Shown here: in pieces, positions 36,135 to 42,839 of the stretch
Layout of the letters: every line of letters starts with the position of its first letter
Position numbering within the stretch: position 1 is the stretch's first letter
DNA from: Glycomyces luteolus
GTDB taxonomy: Bacteria > Actinomycetota > Actinomycetes > Mycobacteriales > Micromonosporaceae
Direction: 5' to 3'
Assembly (NCBI RefSeq): GCF_027622875.1
Contig: NZ_JAPZVP010000009.1
Span: 160,091 to 224,090, forward strand
Length of the DNA stretch: 64,000 nucleotides
Made by a program: the position numbers and the translations under genes
Notes under the pieces: model-generated
Database searches by the model: none
The model's input: only the letters and a program-made list of their open reading frames with translations
What the model was told of the DNA's origin: nothing

Positions 36135-38648
36135 GTGATCCGCGAACGTCACCCACGCCTCTTCGCGGTGCTGCCATGGGCGCTGCTCGTCCTGCTCTTC
36201 GGTGCCGACATCCTCGGCATCGTCTACTTCGGGCTGCCCCAGTCCTACCCGGTGGCCCAGTGCCTGCTCCTGGTCGCCAGTTTCGTGCTGGCCCAGAACC
36301 TCCTGGTCCAGCAGCATGTCAGAGGCCACCGGATCTCCTTCAACCTCGCCGACATCCCACTGGTCCTGGCGCTGTTCTACCTCGACCCGTTCCTGGTCGT
36401 CGCCGTCCGGATCGCGGCCTCCCTGATCTACTACTCCGGGCGCTACCTCCGCAGCCAGGACGCCGGAGTCTTCAAACCGCTGTTCAACATCGCGATGTCG
36501 ACCTCGGGCGCGGTCAGCGCCTCGCTCGTCGTCCTGTTCGCCGGGCTGGGCACCGCGAACGACCCGCGCACCTGGATCGTCCTCGTCGCAGCGGTCGTGG
36601 CCGCCGGGCTCTTCACCACAGCGCTCCTCTCACTGCTGCTGTGGATCATCAGCGGCTGGCGCAGCATGGTCCAGGCCTGGATGGGCTTCTCGCTCACCGT
36701 GGCCGGGCCGATCATGGCCGCGTGCGTCGGCCTGATCTTCCTCGTCCTGCTCGAGGCCACGCCGTGGGCGTGGATCCTCATCGCCTTCCTGCTCCTCACC
36801 ATCGTGGTCCTCGCCACCAGCTACATCAAGCTGCGCCGACAGCGCCACATCCTCAACGAGCTCAACAACTTCACCCAGCTCGTCGCCGACTCCGTCCGCT
36901 CCAACCGGCTCATCGACGCCAGCCTCGGACGGCTCCGCGAGATCCTCTCCGCCGAATCCGCCACGGTCTGGGTCCCCGCCGAAGGCCGCTACCCGGAGAT
37001 CCGGCTCACGTCCGCGGTCGACGACATGGGACTGACCGACCTCGACCCGGTCCCCGAGGCACTCCAGCAGGCGGTCATCGAGACCGGCCGGCCCATCCTC
37101 ATCGGCTCGAGGCACGGCACCCGCGACGAGAAGGCCGCGCTCCAGAGCGCCGGCCTGCGCGGCGCGATGCTCGTGCCCCTCCGCTCCGGCGACGAGACCT
37201 ACGGCTGCCTCTCCGTCGCCGACCGCATCGGCGGCGAGATGTCGCACTTCCTGCCGCTCGACCTCCAACTCCTGGAGACCCTCGCCGCGCACGTGAGCAT
37301 CGCCGTCGACAACTCGCGCCTGGTCGACCAGCTCCGCTACGACGCCTACCACGACCCGCTCACCGGCCTCCCCAGCCGCCGCCGGTCCCTCGCCGCACTC
37401 CAGGAAGCCCTGTCGATCACGGTGCCGAATGAAGTGGTCGCGGTGTTCATGTTCGATGTGGACTCCCTCCACGAGATCAACGACGCCCTCGGCCACGAGG
37501 CCGGCGACACCGCGCTGCAAGAGTTCGCGAAGCGCCTCAAGGATCACGCGCCCGCCGCGTCCTTCCTCGGCCGCATCGACTCCGACGAGTTCATCCTCCA
37601 GACCCGCCTCGCCTCCACCGACGAAGCGCTCGACACCGCCCGGCGCCTCCGGGCCGCCGTCCAGGGCCCGTTCGAGGTCGGCGGCGTCGCCGTCAGCCTG
37701 TCCGCGGCCGTCGGCGTGGTCACCCACCCCGACTTCGCCGCCGACGCCGACGAGCTCCTGAAACGCGCTGACGGCGCCACCCGGCAGGCCAAGAACGCCG
37801 CCGACGGCGTGCAGCTCTACCACTCCGGCCTCGAATCCGAGAGCCTGCGCCGCATCGGCCTCGCCGCCGACCTGCGCCGCGCCCTCGACCGCGGCCAGCT
37901 CGAAGTGCACTTCCAGCCGAAGGTCCGGCTCGACACCGGGGCGGTCCTGGGCGCGGAGGCGCTGGTGCGCTGGCCGCACCCGACGTTCGGGCTCGTCGCG
38001 CCGGAGGAGTTCATCCCGATCGCAGGGTCGACGGGCCAGCTCGGGCAGCTCACCGAGACGGTGCTCGACGAGGCGCTGCGGCGGGCGGCCGAGTGGGACG
38101 GGGAGGACGGGCCGCTGCCGATGGCGGTGAACCTGTCGCCGCGCACGCTCGCGGACGCGGACTTCCCGGACAAGGTCGCCGCGCTGCTGGATCGGCACGG
38201 GGTCCCGGCCGACCGGTTGACGTTCGAGATCACCGAGGACGACGTGGTCTCGGGCGAGCCGCGCCTCACGCCGGCGCTTGACCGGCTGCACGAGATGGGC
38301 GTGCGCCTGTCCGTGGACGATTTCGGCACCGGGTACTCCTCGCTGGCGTACCTGCGGCGGCTGCCGGTCCAGGAGATCAAGATCGACCTGCGGTTCGTGC
38401 AGGGCATGGCCACCGACGCGGACGACCGCGCGATCGTCGAGGCGGTGCTGGGCCTGGCCCGGCACTTCGCCATCGACGTCGTCGCCGAGGGCATCGAGGC
38501 CCACCAGACCGTCGAGCAGCTCCGCGAACTCGACTGCGAGGCCGGTCAGGGCTACTACTTCTCGCGTCCGCTGCCGGCCGACCGCTTCGCCGCGTGGCTC
38601 CACAACCAGCCCGGAGGCAGGGGTCGGACCCGCCTGCGGGCGGTGTGA
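36135..38648 (+). CDS. Membrane-bound GGDEF-EAL protein (c-di-GMP phosphodiesterase with degenerate cyclase)
   Basis: 837 residues. About seven membrane helices fill residues 1-230. A GAF domain (about 260-400) precedes a GGDEF domain whose signature is DSDEF (residues 482-486), lacking the first two Gly needed for cyclase activity. The EAL domain (about 575-825) has EALVRW, VNLSPR, the DDFGTGYSSL loop and VAEGIE, so it should hydrolyse c-di-GMP. The net role is probably lowering c-di-GMP in response to a membrane signal, with the GGDEF as a GTP-binding regulator. It starts at GTG without an obvious ribosome site, 37 bases after the NSSDIG peptide gene. No other c-di-GMP gene is near. Confidence 0.9.
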   Translation: MIRERHPRLFAVLPWALLVLLFGADILGIVYFGLPQSYPVAQCLLLVASFVLAQNLLVQQHVRGHRISFNLADIPLVLALFYLDPFLVVAVRIAASLIYYSGRYLRSQDAGVFKPLFNIAMSTSGAVSASLVVLFAGLGTANDPRTWIVLVAAVVAAGLFTTALLSLLLWIISGWRSMVQAWMGFSLTVAGPIMAACVGLIFLVLLEATPWAWILIAFLLLTIVVLATSYIKLRRQRHILNELNNFTQLVADSVRSNRLIDASLGRLREILSAESATVWVPAEGRYPEIRLTSAVDDMGLTDLDPVPEALQQAVIETGRPILIGSRHGTRDEKAALQSAGLRGAMLVPLRSGDETYGCLSVADRIGGEMSHFLPLDLQLLETLAAHVSIAVDNSRLVDQLRYDAYHDPLTGLPSRRRSLAALQEALSITVPNEVVAVFMFDVDSLHEINDALGHEAGDTALQEFAKRLKDHAPAASFLGRIDSDEFILQTRLASTDEALDTARRLRAAVQGPFEVGGVAVSLSAAVGVVTHPDFAADADELLKRADGATRQAKNAADGVQLYHSGLESESLRRIGLAADLRRALDRGQLEVHFQPKVRLDTGAVLGAEALVRWPHPTFGLVAPEEFIPIAGSTGQLGQLTETVLDEALRRAAEWDGEDGPLPMAVNLSPRTLADADFPDKVAALLDRHGVPADRLTFEITEDDVVSGEPRLTPALDRLHEMGVRLSVDDFGTGYSSLAYLRRLPVQEIKIDLRFVQGMATDADDRAIVEAVLGLARHFAIDVVAEGIEAHQTVEQLRELDCEAGQGYYFSRPLPADRFAAWLHNQPGGRGRTRLRAV

Positions 38649-38746
38649 CCGCACTACTGTGGCCCGCACCGCAAGGCAGGCCCCGCGTTCGTTCTGGGCG
38701 GCCCGTCATGTACTCTTGTCAAGGCCGCGAGGGAAGCCTTGCGAAC

Positions 38747-38819
38747 GCCCCTATAGCTCAGTCGGTAGAGCGTCTCCATGGTAAGGAGAAGGTCTGCGGT
38801 TCGATTCCGCATGGGGGCT
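38747..38819 (+). tRNA. tRNA-Thr (anticodon GGT)
   Basis: Acceptor arms GCCCCTA and TGGGGGC pair with one G-T wobble. Standard D-arm TAGCTCAGTCGGTAGAGC, anticodon loop reading CATGGTAA with anticodon GGT, T-arm TGCGGTTCGATTCCGCA. No encoded CCA. A TACTCT -10-like box lies at 38711. Confidence 0.95.
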
Positions 38820-38888
38820 CGGAAGCACTCAAGAACCATTCGAGTGCTGTACTGCTCACACAGAGCCATCTGTAGGCAGTGAGCGCAC

Positions 38889-38960
38889 GGCGGTGTAGCT
38901 CAGTGGTAGAGCAAACGACTCATAATCGTTGTGTCGGCAGTTCGATCCTGCCCATCGCTA
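38889..38960 (+). tRNA. tRNA-Met (anticodon CAT)
   Basis: Acceptor arms GGCGGTG and CATCGCT pair with two G-T wobbles. D-arm TAGCTCAGTGGTAGAGC, anticodon stem AACGA/TCGTT around CTCATAA, T-arm GGCAGTTCGATCCTGCC. The paired first acceptor position argues for the elongator rather than the initiator form. No encoded CCA. Confidence 0.93.
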
Positions 38961-38967
38961 CTTTTGT

Positions 38968-39004
38968 AAAGCGTCGACCACCGAGATACGCTGGTCGACG
39001 CTTT
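38968..39004 (+). terminator. Strong terminator after tRNA-Met
   Basis: A perfect 13-bp stem (AAAGCGTCGACCA/TGGTCGACGCTTT) followed by GTTTTG, starting 8 bases after the tRNA. Confidence 0.88.
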
Positions 39005-39062
39005 GTTTTGTTCAAGGAACGGTCCGCACTCCGGCGGGTCGAGTTAGAGGAAGGCACTCATC

Positions 39063-39230
39063 GTGGCCAAGGCTACTGACGTCCGCCCCAAGATCACCAT
39101 GGCGTGCGTGGAGTGCAAGGAGCGCAACTACGTCACGAAGAAGAACCGGCGGAACCACCCCGACCGGCTCGAGCTCAAGAAGTACTGCCCGAAGTGCAAG
39201 GTTTCGCGGACTCACAAAGAGACCCGCTAG
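39063..39230 (+). CDS. rpmG: 50S ribosomal protein L33
   Basis: A 55-residue L33 ([20 protein letters not shown], then [10 protein letters not shown]) with both zinc-knuckle pairs (CVEC and CPKC), so it is the zinc-binding form. The GTG start has AGAGGAAGGC upstream. It is followed after 16 bases by the FAS1-like dehydratase gene, a gene order shared by many actinobacteria. Confidence 0.96.
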   Translation: MAKATDVRPKITMACVECKERNYVTKKNRRNHPDRLELKKYCPKCKVSRTHKETR

Positions 39231-39246
39231 ACCCGCTTCCCGGTAC

Positions 39247-39645
39247 ATGCTCAACGCTTCGTATGCAGGCCGGTCCTTGCCGCCCACTGAACCGGTGGTG
39301 ATCACCCCCGATTCGGTGACCCGTTTCGCCCAGGCCCTCGGTCTGGACGACGACGGAACGGTTCCGCCTACATTCTTGATATCGCTCACGCTGCCCGCGG
39401 CGGAGCGGCTCATCGACGACCCCGAATTCGGGCTCGACTGGAGCCGCGTCCTGCACCGCGAGCAGCGTTTCGCGTACCACCGCGAGCTGCGGGCGGGCGC
39501 CGCCGTGTCGTGCGCCTCGACGATCGAGTCGATCAAGTCCGTCGCCGGGAACGACCTCCTCGCGCTGCGCACCGACGTCACCGATGCCGAGGGCCTGGCC
39601 GCCGAGGTGTGGACCACCTTGTTCGTGGCTGGAGACCCCGTATGA
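39247..39645 (+). CDS. FAS1-like / HadA-type dehydratase subunit (UPF0336, hotdog fold)
   Basis: A 132-residue N-terminal hotdog-type protein (YAGRSLPPTEPVVITPDSVT, later VPPTFLISL and LHREQRFAYHRELRAG) of the kind that pairs with a MaoC protein to form a heterodimeric (R)-3-hydroxyacyl dehydratase, as HadA does with HadB in mycobacteria. It lacks the catalytic Asp/His motif, which is on the partner. It starts 16 bases after rpmG without its own ribosome site and overlaps the next gene by 4 bases. Since mycolic acids are not expected in this lineage, the acyl substrate is open. Confidence 0.85.
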   Translation: MLNASYAGRSLPPTEPVVITPDSVTRFAQALGLDDDGTVPPTFLISLTLPAAERLIDDPEFGLDWSRVLHREQRFAYHRELRAGAAVSCASTIESIKSVAGNDLLALRTDVTDAEGLAAEVWTTLFVAGDPV

Positions 39646-40064
39646 GCCTGAGCGGACTGACCGTCGGCGAGACCGTGTTCACCGCGACGTTCCCCGTCAC
39701 GCGGGCCGACCTCGTCGTCTACGCCGACGCCTCCGGGGACCAGAACCCGATCCACCAGGACGAGGCCGCGGCCAAGGCCGCCGGGCTCCCCGACGTGATC
39801 GCCCACGGCATGTACACCATGGGCCTGGTCTCCCGCGCGGTGCGCGAGTGGGCGAGCGGCGCCGGGATCGACGCGACCCTCACCGACTTCTCCGCGCGCT
39901 TCGCCAAGCCCGTGGTCGTGCCCGCCGACGGCGGTGCCGAAGTGGTCGTGGAAGGCAAGGTCCGCAAGCTCGACGAGACCTCGGTCGAACTCGCGATGAC
40001 CGTGACGAGCGCCGGCGAGAAGGTGCTGGCACCGGCCCGCGCGACACTCGTCGCGAAGGGGTAA
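39642..40064 (+). CDS. MaoC/HadB-type hydratase subunit
   Basis: A 140-residue MaoC-like hotdog protein with the hydratase-2 motif YADASGDQNPIHQDEAAAKA (catalytic Asp and His) and AHGMYTMGL. The ATG overlaps the end of the HadA-like gene (ATGA), so a 1:1 complex is likely. A bidirectional hairpin follows. The antisense strand of its last 346 bases is also open as the run-on tail of the convergent dehydrogenase gene. Confidence 0.9.
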   Translation: MSLSGLTVGETVFTATFPVTRADLVVYADASGDQNPIHQDEAAAKAAGLPDVIAHGMYTMGLVSRAVREWASGAGIDATLTDFSARFAKPVVVPADGGAEVVVEGKVRKLDETSVELAMTVTSAGEKVLAPARATLVAKG

Positions 40065-40981
40065 GCCACCGAAAAATCGGCGCTGACCAGCAGGTCAGCG
40101 CCGTCTTGGTGTATCCACAGGCCTGTGGATAACTCGCTGTAGTCGAAGAATCCCTTGCCGCTCTTGCGGCCGATCTCGCCGGCCGCGACGAGGCGGCGCA
40201 GCAGTGCGGGCGGGAAGAACTTCGGGTCGGCCGTGTCCTCGTAGATGTTCTCGGTCGCGTGCGTGATCACGTCGATGCCGGTGAGGTCGGCGGTGGCGAG
40301 CGGGCCCATCGGGTGGCCGAAGCCGAGTCGGCAGGCGGTGTCGAGGTCTTCGGGGGAGATCACGCCGTCCTCCACGAGCCGGGCCGCTTCGTTCACGAAG
40401 GCGCAGATGAGGCGCGTGGTGGCGAACCCGGCTACGTCGCGGTTGACGACCACGCAGGTCTTCCCGGCGGACTCGGCGAAGCGGCGGGCGGTCGCGAGCG
40501 CCTCGTCGCTGGTGTGGATGCCGCGCACGAGTTCGCAGAGCTGCATCATGGGCACCGGCGAGAAGAAGTGGGTGCCGACGACGCGTTCGGGATGGGTCGC
40601 GGCGGCCGCGATCTCCGTGATCGGGATGGCCGAGGTGTTCGTCGCGAGGACGGTCTCGGGCGAGCAGACCGCGGAGAGCTTCCGGAAGACCTCCTGCTTG
40701 ACCGCGAGGCGCTCGAAGACGGCCTCGACGACGATCGCCGAGCCGGCGGCCGCTTCGAGGTCCGTCGAGACGGTGATCCGCTCCTGGGCGGCCTCGGCCT
40801 CCGCGGTGGAGACCTTCTCCTTGGCGACGAAGCGGTCCAGCGAGTTGCGGATCGCGGCCTGCGCGCGGTCCAGCGCGCCGAGGTCCGTGTCGATCAACGT
40901 GACGTCCCAACCGCCCAGGCTCGTGACCTGTGCGATCCCGGAACCCATGAGTCCCGAACCGATAACCGTGGTTTTTGCCAT
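39719..40981 (-). CDS. 3-hydroxybutyryl-CoA dehydrogenase-like protein with run-on C-terminus
   Basis: Residues 1-283 (40981 to about 40133) are a complete NAD-dependent 3-hydroxyacyl-CoA dehydrogenase: GSGLMGSGIA nucleotide loop, HFFSPVPMMQLCELV with the catalytic His/Glu, NRDVAGFATTRL, and the usual C-terminal GRKSGKGFFDYS. Relatives stop there. Here no stop occurs and the frame runs 137 more residues through a hairpin terminator and antisense to the MaoC gene, so the tail is very probably not real function. Stop loss or a frameshift (natural or sequencing) at the palindrome 40112-40131 is likely. The ATG is 6 bases from a TAGCCT box. Confidence 0.75.
   Translation of the reverse strand: MAKTTVIGSGLMGSGIAQVTSLGGWDVTLIDTDLGALDRAQAAIRNSLDRFVAKEKVSTAEAEAAQERITVSTDLEAAAGSAIVVEAVFERLAVKQEVFRKLSAVCSPETVLATNTSAIPITEIAAAATHPERVVGTHFFSPVPMMQLCELVRGIHTSDEALATARRFAESAGKTCVVVNRDVAGFATTRLICAFVNEAARLVEDGVISPEDLDTACRLGFGHPMGPLATADLTGIDVITHATENIYEDTADPKFFPPALLRRLVAAGEIGRKSGKGFFDYSELSTGLWIHQDGADLLVSADFSVAYPFATSVARAGASTFSPALVTVIASSTEVSSSLRTLPSTTTSAPPSAGTTTGLAKRAEKSVRVASIPAPLAHSRTARETRPMVYMPWAITSGSPAALAAASSWWIGFWSPEASA
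40078..40103. terminator. Bidirectional hairpin between convergent dehydratase and dehydrogenase genes
   Basis: A perfect 11-bp stem (CGGCGCTGACC/GGTCAGCGCCG) with an AGCA loop. On the plus strand GTCTT follows; on the minus strand ATTTTT follows, making it a better terminator for the dehydrogenase. Confidence 0.8.
40111..40132. repeat. 20-bp palindrome resembling an inverted pair of DnaA boxes
   Basis: TATCCACAGGCCTGTGGATA (40112-40131) is a perfect palindrome. Its halves read GTATCCACA and, on the other strand, TTATCCACA, the latter an exact E. coli-type DnaA box. It lies where the dehydrogenase stop codon would be expected. Actinobacterial boxes more often read TTGTCCACA, so replication function is doubtful. 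Confidence 0.6.
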
Positions 40982-40987
40982 GGGGCG

Positions 40988-40999
40988 AGGCTATATGGT
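40988..40999. promoter_or_regulatory. Back-to-back -10 boxes of two divergent leaderless genes
   Basis: TAGCCT (minus strand, 40988-40993) and TATGGT (plus strand, 40994-40999) abut without a gap. Each ends exactly 6 bases before its ATG (40981 and 41006), so the whole intergenic region is 24 bases. The two polymerases cannot bind together. Confidence 0.65.
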
Positions 41000-41005
41000 C
41001 GGTGC

Positions 41006-41584
41006 ATGGCGGTCAATCTAACCAGGATTTATACGAAGACGGGCGATGACGGCACTACCGGTCTCGCCGACTTCTCGCGCGTCCCCAAGACGCATGTCAG
41101 GCTCGCGGCCTACGGCGACGTCGACGAAGTCAACGCGGTCATCGGATCCGCGCTCGCGCTGCACGCGGGCGCGATCGGCGATCGCGAGCAGGAGATCCTC
41201 CTCGCGGTCCAGAACGATCTGTTCGATGTGGGCGCGGATCTCTCGACCCCGGTGTCCGAGAACCCGAAGCACCCGCCGCTCCGCATCGACGAGTCCTATG
41301 TGACCCGTCTGGAGGGCTGGATCGACGAGTGCAACGCCGATCTGGAGGCGCTGCGGTCGTTCATCCTGCGCGGCGGCACCCCGGGGGCGGCGCTGCTGCA
41401 CCAGGCATGCACGGTGGCGCGCCGGGCCGAGCGCTCGGTGTGGGCGCTCCTCGACGCCGAGCCGGACACTACGCACGCCGTGCCGGTCACCTACTTGAAC
41501 CGGCTTTCGGACCTGCTGTTCGTGCTCGCCCGAAAGTCGAATCCGGGCGGGGACGTACTGTGGCGGCCCCGCGGCTCGGCCTGA
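41006..41584 (+). CDS. PduO-type ATP:cob(I)alamin adenosyltransferase
   Basis: A 192-residue PduO-type enzyme making adenosylcobalamin. It has the N-terminal YTKTGDDGTTGLADFSRVPK (ATP-binding region) and LRSFILRGGTPGAALLHQAC with RRAERSVWAL (family signature). It ends SNPGGDVLWRPRGSA. No ribosome site; a TATGGT box 6 bases before the ATG implies a leaderless mRNA. No B12-dependent enzyme is visible in the window. Confidence 0.92.
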   Translation: MAVNLTRIYTKTGDDGTTGLADFSRVPKTHVRLAAYGDVDEVNAVIGSALALHAGAIGDREQEILLAVQNDLFDVGADLSTPVSENPKHPPLRIDESYVTRLEGWIDECNADLEALRSFILRGGTPGAALLHQACTVARRAERSVWALLDAEPDTTHAVPVTYLNRLSDLLFVLARKSNPGGDVLWRPRGSA

Positions 41585-41635
41585 TACCGCTATCCAACCT
41601 GCGGATTCTCCGCCGTGTTGCGAAATCGTTACCCC

Positions 41636-41696
41636 TTGACAACACCTTTACAGCTTGACGATAGCGATAACACGAGCCAGGATATGAGCGGTAACA
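41636..41696 (+). promoter_or_regulatory. Promoter/operator region of the ytf-like sugar operon
   Basis: A TTGACA at 41636 and a TTGACG at 41655 are candidate -35 elements. Two near-identical decamers, AGCGATAACA (41663-41672) and AGCGGTAACA (41687-41696), are spaced 24 bases apart and resemble half-sites of LacI/GalR-type operators. No regulator gene is adjacent. Confidence 0.45.
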
Positions 41697-41756
41697 TGCG
41701 TTCACGCAAATATCCAGAACCCTCGTATTCAACACGCTTGAAAGGCGACCCCCAAC

Positions 41757-42743
41757 GTGTTCAAGAAAGCTCTTGCCGGCATCGGCGCCGGTGCGCTCCT
41801 CTTCGGTCTCACCGCCTGCGGAGGCGGTGACGGCGGCTCCGACGGCGGCGACGACGGCAGCCTCGTCATCGGCTTCGCCCAGGTCGGCGCCGAATCCGCG
41901 TGGCGCACCGCCAACTCGAAGTCGATCCAGGACGCGGCCGAGGCCGCGGGCCACGAACTGAAGTTCAACGACGCTCAGCAGGACCAGGAGAAGCAGATCG
42001 AAGCCGTCCGCGGTTTCATCAACCAGCAGGTTGACGTCATCGTCCTGGCACCGGTGGTCGAAACCGGCTGGACGGACGTGCTCCAAGAGGCCGAAGACGC
42101 CGGCATTCCCGTCGTCCTGGCCGACCGCGGCGTCGAAGCGGCCGACGAGGACCTGTACGTGACCCGTCTGGGCTCGGACTTCGCCGAGGAAGGCCGCAAG
42201 GCCGGCGCGTGGGCGGCCGAGACGTTCGCCGCCGACGCCGACGGCACCCGGATCCTCGAGCTGCAGGGCACCACCGGCTCGGCTCCCGCGAACGACCGCA
42301 AGTCCGGCTTCTTCGAGGTCCTCGACTCCGAGGGCCTGAACTACGAGATCGTCGACTCCCAGTCGGGCAACTTCACCGCTGAAGAGGGCAAGGCCGTGAT
42401 GGAAACCTTCATCACCACCCACGGCCTCGACGGCATCGACCTGCTCTACGCCCACAACGACGAGATGGGCCTCGGCGCCATCCAGGCCATCGAAGAGGCC
42501 GGCAAGGTCCCGGGCAAGGACATCCAGATCATCATCGTGGACGGCTCCAAGGCCGGCTTCCAGGCCGGTGTCGACGGCAAGGTCAACTACATCGTCGAGT
42601 GCAACCCCGCGTTCGGTCCCCAGCTGATGGACGTCCTCGAGTCGGTCGTGGCCGGCGACGAGGTCGAGAAGTTCACCCCGGTCGAGGAGGGCGTCTTCGA
42701 CGCCACCCAGTTCGAGGCCGAGCTCCCGAACCGCCAGTTCTAA
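41757..42743 (+). CDS. ytfQ: Sugar ABC transporter substrate-binding lipoprotein, YtfQ-like (galactofuranose type)
   Basis: 328 residues with a lipoprotein signal (lipobox LTAC, Cys21), a Gly/Asp linker and a type I periplasmic-binding fold: VIGFAQVGAESAWRTANSKS, then QQVDVIVLAPVVETGW, AHNDEMGLGAIQAI. The sequence closely follows E. coli YtfQ, which binds galactofuranose. The start is GTG, with AAAGGCGACC upstream. The two different permease genes downstream are the hallmark of the YtfQRT-YjfF system. Confidence 0.9.
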   Translation: MFKKALAGIGAGALLFGLTACGGGDGGSDGGDDGSLVIGFAQVGAESAWRTANSKSIQDAAEAAGHELKFNDAQQDQEKQIEAVRGFINQQVDVIVLAPVVETGWTDVLQEAEDAGIPVVLADRGVEAADEDLYVTRLGSDFAEEGRKAGAWAAETFAADADGTRILELQGTTGSAPANDRKSGFFEVLDSEGLNYEIVDSQSGNFTAEEGKAVMETFITTHGLDGIDLLYAHNDEMGLGAIQAIEEAGKVPGKDIQIIIVDGSKAGFQAGVDGKVNYIVECNPAFGPQLMDVLESVVAGDEVEKFTPVEEGVFDATQFEAELPNRQF

Positions 42744-42758
42744 TCGGCACTCTCCCCA

Positions 42759-42790
42759 CGTCCGGGCGGGCCGCGAGGTCCGCCCGGACG
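42759..42790 (+). terminator. Intercistronic hairpin after ytfQ
   Basis: A 12-bp stem (CGTCCGGGCGGG/TCCGCCCGGACG, one wobble) with an 8-base loop between the binding-protein gene and the ATPase gene. Such hairpins usually reduce downstream expression or protect the upstream mRNA, giving excess binding protein. Confidence 0.65.
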
Positions 42791-42839
42791 CAGGCATCCC
42801 CAGAGCCACCCTCCAACCGCACAGCGAAGGTCGAATCCC

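Noticed and set aside
36630-38669. A minus-strand frame of about 680 codons opposite the GGDEF-EAL gene
   Set aside because: Antisense shadow: no motifs, and the plus-strand GAF, GGDEF and EAL motifs are unambiguous.
38820-38888. A short inverted repeat between tRNA-Thr and tRNA-Met as a third RNA gene
   Set aside because: It is only a 7-bp stem (AGCACTC/GAGTGCT), best read as a weak terminator or processing signal.
40111-40132. Replication origin based on the DnaA-box-like pair
   Set aside because: Only two boxes, no AT-rich unwinding region, no dnaA/dnaN nearby, and actinobacterial origins contain many TTGTCCACA-type boxes.
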